Shown here piece by piece: positions 39,050 to 45,492 of a stretch of 45,492 bases of DNA. Below the pieces are notes generated by a model. The model made no database searches and had not been told where the DNA came from. It worked only from the letters and a program-made list of their open reading frames with translations. Position numbers and translations under genes: made by a program. The stretch spans positions 68,787-114,278 of the forward strand of contig JAKDRW010000002.1 in NCBI GenBank assembly GCA_030454225.1, written 5' to 3'. This DNA comes from Vreelandella subglaciescola (GTDB lineage Bacteria > Pseudomonadota > Gammaproteobacteria > Pseudomonadales > Halomonadaceae). Within the stretch, counting starts at the first letter, position 1. Every line of letters starts with the position of its first letter.

Positions 39050-39802
39050 ATGAAAGTACTCGTCGCGGTGAAACGCGTCATCGACTACAACGTTAAAATC
39101 CGGGTCAAGCCGGACGGTTCGGACGTTGATCTTACCCACGTAAAAATGGCCATGAACCCTTTCTGCGAAATCGCCGTGGAGGAGGCCGTGCGGCTCAAGG
39201 AAAAGGGCATTGCCAGCGAAATAGTGGCCGTGACCGTCGGTCCCAAGGCCGCGCAGGAGCAGCTGCGTGCCGCCATGGCGCTGGGCGCTGATCGCGCGAT
39301 TCATGTGCATACCGATGCGCGCGTGGATTCGCTTGGCGCCGCGCAACTGCTGGCGCGCATTGTCGACGAGGAGCAGCCCGGTATCGTGCTGCTGGGCAAG
39401 CAGGCGATTGATAGCGATAACAATCAAACCGGGCAGATGCTGGCCGCGCTGAGCGGGTTCTCCCAGGGCACGTTTGCCTCCGCGCTGGAGGTCGACGAAC
39501 AGGGTGCGACGGTGACACGCGAAATCGACGGCGGGCTGCAAACGCTGCGGCTATCGCTGCCGGCGGTTATCACTACCGACCTGCGCTTGAACGAGCCGCG
39601 CTACGCCAAGCTGCCGGATATCATGAAGGCCAAGAAAAAGCCGCTGGACGTGCGTACCCCCGAAGAGCTCGATGTCAGCATTGCCTCAAATATCAGCCTG
39701 CTGGGCGTCGAGCCGCCGGCCGAGCGCCCGGGCGGGGTAACCGTTGGGTCGGTCGATGAGCTGATCGACAAACTCAAGAATGAAGCAAAGGTGATTGCAT
39801 GA
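39050..39802 (+). CDS. etfB: electron transfer flavoprotein beta subunit
   Basis: 250-residue subunit of ETF, the soluble carrier between acyl-CoA dehydrogenases and ETF-QO. The N-terminus [19 protein letters not shown], the [17 protein letters not shown] segment, [10 protein letters not shown] and [21 protein letters not shown] are typical. The C-terminal [18 protein letters not shown] is the recognition region for dehydrogenases. GAGG precedes the ATG. The last 4 bases overlap etfA. Confidence 0.96.
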   Translation: MKVLVAVKRVIDYNVKIRVKPDGSDVDLTHVKMAMNPFCEIAVEEAVRLKEKGIASEIVAVTVGPKAAQEQLRAAMALGADRAIHVHTDARVDSLGAAQLLARIVDEEQPGIVLLGKQAIDSDNNQTGQMLAALSGFSQGTFASALEVDEQGATVTREIDGGLQTLRLSLPAVITTDLRLNEPRYAKLPDIMKAKKKPLDVRTPEELDVSIASNISLLGVEPPAERPGGVTVGSVDELIDKLKNEAKVIA

Positions 39803-40731
39803 GCATTTTGGTACTTGCCGACCTGCACGATGGCCGGCTTGCCGGCGTGACCGCCCACGTAGTGGCGGCGGCCCGCGCCATCGGCGGCACGATCGATGTG
39901 CTGGTGGCCGGTGAGGGCGCTCAGCCCGCCGCCGAGCAGGCCGCGACGCTTGATGGCGTAAGCCGGGTGCGCATGGCGGATAACGCCGCCTATGCCCACC
40001 GGCTAGCCGAGTCGATGGGCCAGCTGCTTGAAGCCCTTGCCGATGACTATACTCACGTGCTGGCCAGCACCTCGACGACGGGGAAAAACGTACTGCCGCG
40101 CCTGGCGGCGCTCAAGGGCGTAGGCCAGATATCCGATATCATCAGCGTAGAAAGCGCGGATACGTTCAAACGCCCGATTTACGCCGGCAACGCCGTAGCA
40201 AAGGTGCACAGCGCCGATGCGTTGAAGGTAATAACCGTGCGCCCCAGCGCCTTTGACGCCGTGGCCAGCAGCGTAGGAACCGATGTCGTTATCGAAGCCG
40301 TCGACTACGTTGCTGACAATACGCAGTCGCGTTTTGTCAGCGAAGCGCTGGCCCAGAGCGATCGTCCCGAGTTGGGCGGTGCCAGCGTGATTGTCTCCGG
40401 CGGGCGTGGTATGGGTAACGGTGAAAACTTCAAACTGCTGGGCGGCGTCGCCGACAAGCTCGGCGCCGCCGTGGGCGCATCGCGCGCGGCGGTCGATGCA
40501 GGCTACGTGCCCAACGATATGCAGGTCGGGCAAACGGGGAAAATCGTCGCACCGGAGCTTTATATCGCCGTGGGAATTTCCGGTGCCATTCAGCACCTGG
40601 CCGGCATGAAGGACTCGCGGGTGATTGTTGCGATCAACAAAGATGCAGACGCGCCTATCTTCCAGGTGGCCGACTACGGCCTGGTGGGAGATTTGTTCGA
40701 GGTGTTGCCGGAGCTTGAAAATAAACTCTAA
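39799..40731 (+). CDS. etfA: electron transfer flavoprotein alpha subunit
   Basis: 310-residue partner of EtfB that binds FAD. The N-terminal domain begins [14 protein letters not shown]. The FAD-binding C-terminal domain has [66 protein letters not shown] as separate conserved blocks, then [28 protein letters not shown]. Translation is coupled to etfB through an ATGA overlap. A weak hairpin followed by six T bases near 40780-40797 may end the transcript. Confidence 0.96.
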   Translation: MSILVLADLHDGRLAGVTAHVVAAARAIGGTIDVLVAGEGAQPAAEQAATLDGVSRVRMADNAAYAHRLAESMGQLLEALADDYTHVLASTSTTGKNVLPRLAALKGVGQISDIISVESADTFKRPIYAGNAVAKVHSADALKVITVRPSAFDAVASSVGTDVVIEAVDYVADNTQSRFVSEALAQSDRPELGGASVIVSGGRGMGNGENFKLLGGVADKLGAAVGASRAAVDAGYVPNDMQVGQTGKIVAPELYIAVGISGAIQHLAGMKDSRVIVAINKDADAPIFQVADYGLVGDLFEVLPELENKL

Positions 40732-40972
40732 GTATCTGAATGCCAAGCGCTTGCCGCTCCGTTGAAAGAGGCTTTAATGGGTAGCGACGGCTTTTTTCTG
40801 CGTGGCGTATTCGATACACTTTCAATAGTTGACCGCGTTGCTGGGTTTTATGCCAGTGTGTAGACACGGGGCAGACAAAAGGCCGGAGCGGTTGAAATCG
40901 TCCCAGCAAGGCCGCACTTTATAAGGTGTCAACAAAAGCAACAGTGACTCATAACGCAAGGAGAGGATAAGA
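40732..40972. other. etfA-sodA gap
   Basis: 240 bases without a gene. It holds a possible etfBA terminator (GGCTTTTTT near 40789-40797), a TTGACC at 40829 and TATAAG at 40920, but no properly spaced promoter pair that I would assert for sodA. Confidence 0.5.
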
Positions 40973-41584
40973 ATGGCACATACACTGCCCGAGCTACCCT
41001 ACGCATACGACGCGCTAGAGCCGCACATCGACGCGACGACCATGGAAATTCACCACTCGCGCCACCACCAGACCTACGTCAATAACCTCAACGCCACGCT
41101 TGAAGGCACCGGCCTTGAAGACGTTCCGGTCGACGAGCTGCTGGCCAACCTGGATCGCGTTCCCGAAGCCAAGCGCCAGGCGGTCATCAACAACGGCGGC
41201 GGTGTTTCCAACCACGCCATGTTCTGGCAGATGATGTCGCCCAACGGCGGCGGCAATCCCCAGGGCGATGTGGCCAAGGCCATCGACTCTGAGCTGGGCG
41301 GCTATGAAGCCTTTCAGGACGCGCTGAAAAAAGCCGCGCTGGGCCGCTTCGGTAGCGGTTGGGCCTGGCTCTCCGTGACGCCGGAGAAAAAGCTGGTGGT
41401 AGAAAACAGCCTCAACCAGGACAGCCCGATTTCCCACGGCAACACGCCGGTGCTGGGGCTGGATGTCTGGGAGCACGCGTACTACCTCAAATACCAGAAC
41501 AAGCGCCCGGATTACATTGCCGCGTTCTTTAACGTCGTCAACTGGGAAGACGTTGAGCGTCGCTATCAGGCAGCCATCGCGTAA
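40973..41584 (+). CDS. sodA: superoxide dismutase, Mn-type
   Basis: 203-residue cytoplasmic enzyme that converts superoxide to oxygen and hydrogen peroxide. Metal ligands His27, His81, Asp164 and His168 are in [26 protein letters not shown] and DVWEHAYY. The outer-sphere glutamine is in SLNQDSP (Gln149) with Gly at the alternative site, the manganese-type pattern; iron enzymes have Gln near His69 instead. The N-terminus [15 protein letters not shown] also follows E. coli SodA. Some members are cambialistic, so the metal is inferred. AAGGAG precedes the ATG. I found no clear promoter in the 240-base gap before it. Confidence 0.92.
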   Translation: MAHTLPELPYAYDALEPHIDATTMEIHHSRHHQTYVNNLNATLEGTGLEDVPVDELLANLDRVPEAKRQAVINNGGGVSNHAMFWQMMSPNGGGNPQGDVAKAIDSELGGYEAFQDALKKAALGRFGSGWAWLSVTPEKKLVVENSLNQDSPISHGNTPVLGLDVWEHAYYLKYQNKRPDYIAAFFNVVNWEDVERRYQAAIA

Positions 41585-41597
41585 ATAAATGCGCTAG

Positions 41598-41616
41598 CGC
41601 TACCCTGACGGTAGCG
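41598..41616 (+). repeat. 7-bp hairpin after sodA
   Basis: CGCTACC (41598-41604) and GGTAGCG (41610-41616) around a 5-base loop, just downstream of the sodA stop and before the main terminator. Possibly an mRNA-stabilising 3' hairpin. Confidence 0.55.
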
Positions 41617-41623
41617 TGAGATG

Positions 41624-41656
41624 ACCGCCCGCTGTGACATCAGCGGGCGGTTTTTT
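41624..41656 (+). terminator. rho-independent terminator after sodA
   Basis: ACCGCCCGCTG (41624-41634) pairs perfectly with CAGCGGGCGGT (41641-41651) around TGACAT and runs into TTTTTT. Confidence 0.93.
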
Positions 41657-41765
41657 GTGTGTCAACGCGCGGCCAGCTAGCCGCCATTTTTGTGTTAACA
41701 GCTTGTCTTTGGGTGCTTTTCTTGTACCGCTCCCAGCGGTTCTTCCTTTTTGTCTGCGCTTGGCC

Positions 41766-41787
41766 GTTTTGTGCTGTAGCACAAAAC
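41766..41787. promoter_or_regulatory. 22-bp palindrome upstream of nrdHIEF
   Basis: GTTTTGTGCT (41766-41775) and AGCACAAAAC (41778-41787) are perfect inverse halves around GT. No T-run of terminator kind follows. It is about 190 bases before nrdH and looks more like a dimeric repressor or activator site than an RNA hairpin. Confidence 0.6.
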
Positions 41788-41850
41788 CTGGCGTCTGGGT
41801 ATATTGACATTTTCATTTCCTCGTAAATCTACATATAGATATTTTCTCGC

Positions 41851-41878
41851 TTGAAATGGCCGATATATACTATATATT
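41851..41878 (+). promoter_or_regulatory. promoter of nrdHIEF
   Basis: TTGAAA (41851-41856), 16 bases, TATATT (41873-41878). The transcript would begin about 70 bases before nrdH. The -10 lies within the NrdR box. A better -35 (TTGACA, 41804-41809) has no well-placed -10. Confidence 0.6.
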
Positions 41879-41882
41879 GTGT
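41867..41882. promoter_or_regulatory. NrdR box
   Basis: ATACTATATATTGTGT matches the NrdR consensus acaCwAtATaTwGtgt at 15 of 16 positions. NrdR is the zinc/nucleotide-binding repressor of ribonucleotide reductase genes. The site covers the presumed -10, as expected for repression. Confidence 0.8.
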
Positions 41883-41956
41883 GCATCGGGCGGGCGCTCC
41901 CAAGCGCTGATGCCTTTGTAAGGCCTGTTTCACATGCGATCTGGCGAGGAAAAGCA

Positions 41957-42190
41957 ATGACTATTACGGTTTACAGCGCGGCGGCGTGCGTTCAATGCTC
42001 GGCAACTTACCGTGAAATGGAAAAGCTGGGGCTTTCCTATACCGTTATCAATCTGGACGAGAAGCCCGACGCCAAAGACGACGTGATGCGCCTTGGCTAC
42101 CGCCAGCTGCCGGTGGTTACCGCAGGCGAGGCGCACTGGTCGGGCTTTCGTCCGGATCGCATCCGTGAACTGTCCGCCGCCACGGCATGA
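41957..42190 (+). CDS. nrdH: glutaredoxin-like protein NrdH
   Basis: 77-residue redox protein that reduces the class Ib ribonucleotide reductase NrdE and is itself reduced by thioredoxin reductase. The active pair is Cys11-Val-Gln-Cys14; the NrdH-specific WSGFRPDRI is at the C-terminus and LPVV is the cis-proline loop. ATG 41957 has GAGGAAAA at good spacing; the open frame extends upstream into the NrdR box, without homology. The end overlaps nrdI by 4 bases (ATGA). Confidence 0.95.
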   Translation: MTITVYSAAACVQCSATYREMEKLGLSYTVINLDEKPDAKDDVMRLGYRQLPVVTAGEAHWSGFRPDRIRELSAATA

Positions 42191-42600
42191 GCACAGCGGC
42201 CAAGCTTGTGTACTTCTCGACCAAGTCGGGCAATACCCGCCGCTTTGTCGAGAAGCTTAGCCTGCCGGCGCAGCGGATTCCGTATGAGCGCGATGCGCCG
42301 CCGCTCAAAGTGCAGTCACCCTATATTCTGATTATTCCAAGTTATGGCGGCGGCAACGTCGCGGGTGCGGTGCCCAAGCCGGTCATCTATTTTTTAAATG
42401 ACGCGCATAACCGGCGTTTCCTGCGTGGCGTTATCGCCGCGGGAAATACCAACTTTGGCACGGCGTATGGCATGGCCGGACGCATCGTCGCACAGAAGTG
42501 CGACGTGCCGCTGCTGTATCGCTTCGAGCTATTTGGTACGCCGCAAGACGTCGCTAACGTTCGTCAGGGAGTTACCTCGTTTTGGCAACAACATCTGTAG
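42187..42600 (+). CDS. nrdI: flavodoxin-like NrdI
   Basis: 137-residue FMN protein that supplies superoxide or peroxide to build the dimanganese-tyrosyl radical cofactor of NrdF. Typical segments are [18 protein letters not shown] (phosphate loop), [23 protein letters not shown] and [18 protein letters not shown]. Length equals E. coli NrdI. It overlaps nrdH by 4 and nrdE by 19 bases, so the proteins should be made together. Confidence 0.95.
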   Translation: MSTAAKLVYFSTKSGNTRRFVEKLSLPAQRIPYERDAPPLKVQSPYILIIPSYGGGNVAGAVPKPVIYFLNDAHNRRFLRGVIAAGNTNFGTAYGMAGRIVAQKCDVPLLYRFELFGTPQDVANVRQGVTSFWQQHL

Positions 42601-44738
42601 CACCAGCGCCTGCCCAGCAGGCATCAAAAACGCTGGATTACCACGCGCTTAACGCCATGCTCAACCTGTACGGCGCCGATGGCCGCCTGCAGCTGGACAA
42701 GGACCGTGAAGCGGCGCGCCAGTATTTTCTCCAGCACGTCAATCAGAACACCGTGTTTTTCCACTCGCTGAAAGAAAAGCTCGACTACCTGGTGGAAGAG
42801 AATTACTACGAAGCCGAGATGCTCGAGCAGTACAGCCCGGCGTTTGTCAAAGCGCTGTTCGAGCAGGCCTACGCGTATAAGTTCCGCTTTTCGAGCTTCC
42901 TCGGCGCGTTCAAGTATTACACCAGCTATACGCTGAAAACGTTTGACGGCAAGCGCTACCTGGAGCGTTTTGAAGACCGCGTGTGCATGGTCGCGCTGAC
43001 GCTTGCCCGCGGCGACGAAGCGCTGGCCCAAGCGCTGGTGGATGAAATCATCAACGGGCGCTTTCAGCCGGCGACGCCGACGTTTCTCAACTGCGGCAAG
43101 CGCCAGCGCGGCGAACTGGTGTCGTGCTTTTTGATGCGCATTGAAGACAACATGGAGTCTATCGGTCGCTCGATCAACTCGGCGCTGCAGCTGTCCAAGC
43201 GCGGCGGCGGCGTGGCCTTTTTGCTCAGCAACATCCGCGAGCAGGGCGCGCCGATCAAGCGTATCGAAAACCAGTCGTCGGGCATCATCCCGATCATGAA
43301 GCTGCTGGAAGACGCGTTTTCCTACGCCAACCAGCTGGGCGCGCGTCAGGGTGCCGGGGCGGTATATCTGAATGCCCACCACCCGGATGTCCTCAGCTTT
43401 ATGGATACCAAGCGCGAAAATGCTGATGAAAAAATCCGCATCAAGACGCTGTCGCTGGGCGTGACGATTCCGGATATCACCTTTGAGCTGGCCAAAAACA
43501 ACGAGGTAATGTATCTGTTTTCGCCCTACGACGTCGAGAGCGTCTACGGCGTGCCGTTTGGCGATATCAGCGTGACCGAGAAGTACCACGAAATGGTCGC
43601 GGACAAGCGCATCCACAAGACCAAGATCAACGCCCGGACGTTCTTTCAGACGCTGGCGGAGCTGCAGTTTGAGTCGGGCTACCCCTACGTAATGTTTGAA
43701 GACAGCGTCAACCGCGATAATCCCATCGCCGGGCGCATCAACATGAGCAACCTGTGTTCTGAGATCCTGCAGGTCAACACGCCCAGCCGCTATGATGAAG
43801 ACTTGGGGTACGCGCACGTCGGCGAAGACATCTCCTGCAACCTGGGCTCGCTTAATATCGCCAAGGTGATGGACAGCGGCGATATCGGCAAAAGCGTTGA
43901 GACCGCGATTCGCGGGCTGACCGCCGTCTCCGAGATGAGCAACCTGTCGTCGGTACCTTCGGTGGCCAACGGCAACGCCCAATCCAGGGCTATTGGCCTC
44001 GGGCAGATGAACCTCCACGGGTTTCTGGCGCGCGAGCATATCTACTACGGTTCGGACGCAGGGCTGGACTTCACCAACCTGTATTTCTACTGCGTGACCT
44101 TTCATGCGCTAACGGCGTCCAACCGCCTGGCGATCGAGAACGGCGACACCTTCAAGGGCTTTGCCGATTCCGATTACGCCAACGGCCGCTTTTTTGACAA
44201 GTACACCGAACAGGCGTGGCCGGCGCGTACCGAGAAAGTTCAGGGGCTGTTCGAGCGCGAGGGCATCAAGCTGCCGACCCAGGAAGACTGGCGCGAGCTG
44301 AAAGCCTCGGTTATGGCGCACGGGCTTTACAACCGTAACCTCCAGGCGGTACCGCCCACCGGCTCGATTTCGTATATCAACCATTCGACGTCGAGCATCC
44401 ACCCGGTAGCGGCCAAGATCGAAATCCGCAAGGAAGGCAAGCTGGGGCGCGCCTACTATCCGGCGCCGTATCTTGATGACGAGAACATGAAGTATTTCCA
44501 GGACGCCTATGAAATCGGCGCGGAAAAAATCATCGATACCTACGCCGAAGCCACCCAGCACGTAGATCAGGGGCTGTCGTTGACGCTGTTTTTCCCCGAT
44601 ACGGCAAGCACCCGGGATATTAACCGCGCGCAGATCTACGCCTGGCGTAAAGGCATCAAAACGCTTTACTACATTCGCCTGCGCCAATCTGCGCTGGCCG
44701 GTACCGAGGTCGAAGGGTGCGTTTCCTGCACGCTTTAA
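42582..44738 (+). CDS. nrdE: class Ib ribonucleotide reductase alpha subunit NrdE
   Basis: 718-residue catalytic subunit that reduces ribonucleoside diphosphates. Matches E. coli NrdE throughout. The active-site disulfide and radical cysteines are in [17 protein letters not shown] and [10 protein letters not shown]; the C-terminal shuttle pair is Cys713 and Cys716 (CVSCTL). Radical-transfer tyrosines lie in [11 protein letters not shown]. The N-terminal ATP cone of class Ia is absent, as in NrdE. The best start is TTG 42582 inside nrdI: it gives the MATTS...[12 protein letters not shown] beginning seen in E. coli and has AGGGAG 10 bases upstream. The next Met (42657) would cut conserved residues. 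Confidence 0.95.
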   Translation: MATTSVAPAPAQQASKTLDYHALNAMLNLYGADGRLQLDKDREAARQYFLQHVNQNTVFFHSLKEKLDYLVEENYYEAEMLEQYSPAFVKALFEQAYAYKFRFSSFLGAFKYYTSYTLKTFDGKRYLERFEDRVCMVALTLARGDEALAQALVDEIINGRFQPATPTFLNCGKRQRGELVSCFLMRIEDNMESIGRSINSALQLSKRGGGVAFLLSNIREQGAPIKRIENQSSGIIPIMKLLEDAFSYANQLGARQGAGAVYLNAHHPDVLSFMDTKRENADEKIRIKTLSLGVTIPDITFELAKNNEVMYLFSPYDVESVYGVPFGDISVTEKYHEMVADKRIHKTKINARTFFQTLAELQFESGYPYVMFEDSVNRDNPIAGRINMSNLCSEILQVNTPSRYDEDLGYAHVGEDISCNLGSLNIAKVMDSGDIGKSVETAIRGLTAVSEMSNLSSVPSVANGNAQSRAIGLGQMNLHGFLAREHIYYGSDAGLDFTNLYFYCVTFHALTASNRLAIENGDTFKGFADSDYANGRFFDKYTEQAWPARTEKVQGLFEREGIKLPTQEDWRELKASVMAHGLYNRNLQAVPPTGSISYINHSTSSIHPVAAKIEIRKEGKLGRAYYPAPYLDDENMKYFQDAYEIGAEKIIDTYAEATQHVDQGLSLTLFFPDTASTRDINRAQIYAWRKGIKTLYYIRLRQSALAGTEVEGCVSCTL

Positions 44739-44772
44739 TGTCCTTTTCAGAGCCGACTTGCTTTTAAGGTGA

Positions 44773-45492
<720 letters not shown>

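Noticed and set aside
42624-44105. 493-codon open frame antisense to nrdE
   Set aside because: Complement of a conserved reductase gene; composition typical of a shadow frame.

Overview
The window is an ordinary-looking chromosomal segment of a GC-rich gammaproteobacterium. Gene content, gene order and protein sequences fit the Oceanospirillales, most likely Halomonadaceae (Halomonas-like). This placement is inferred from synteny and sequence character; no database was searched. Coding density is high, and I see no insertion sequence, phage gene, tRNA, rRNA or CRISPR array.

Layout. (1) Positions 1-3836: dciA (minus strand), a 628-base spacer without a firmly recognisable gene, then secA. (2) 3888-8220: argJ, a Nudix/ThiE-like fusion protein, and a lipoprotein-export pair lolC-lolD with no second permease. 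(3) 8268-16509: a DUF2062 membrane protein (minus), comEC, then the lipid A/Kdo/peptidoglycan run msbA-lpxK-ycaR-kdsB-low-molecular-weight phosphatase-murB with overlapping genes, closed by a bidirectional terminator. (4) 16599-21170: rne (minus) and rluC (plus) diverge from a 756-base intergenic region. (5) 21198-36191: a long co-oriented housekeeping series: HAD phosphatase, sppA, yceD, rpmF, plsX, fabD, fabG, acpP, fabF, pabC, mltG, tmk, holB, pilZ-like, tatD, DUF1285 and a UvrD-like helicase. (6) 36242-40731: sseA, then ETF-ubiquinone oxidoreductase (minus) divergent from etfB-etfA. (7) 40973-45492: Mn-type superoxide dismutase, then the class Ib ribonucleotide reductase operon nrdH-nrdI-nrdE-nrdF, with nrdF cut by the window end.

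How the genes work together. Most encode envelope building (secA, lol genes, msbA, lpxK, kdsB, murB, mltG), fatty-acid and phospholipid synthesis (plsX, fab genes, acpP), DNA precursor supply and replication (tmk, holB, dciA, nrd genes) and RNA processing (rne, rluC). The ETF block passes electrons from acyl-CoA dehydrogenases to ubiquinone. The sodA-nrdHIEF block is centred on manganese and superoxide chemistry.

The most interesting material is regulatory. It includes a candidate secretion-monitor reading frame and a strong stem-loop before secA, a near-consensus promoter that would make yceD mRNA leaderless, a PsrA-type operator between the ETF genes, an NrdR box on the nrd promoter with a separate 22-bp palindrome upstream, and a long perfect inverted repeat in the rne/rluC interval. 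I found no clear candidate for a wholly new multi-gene system.
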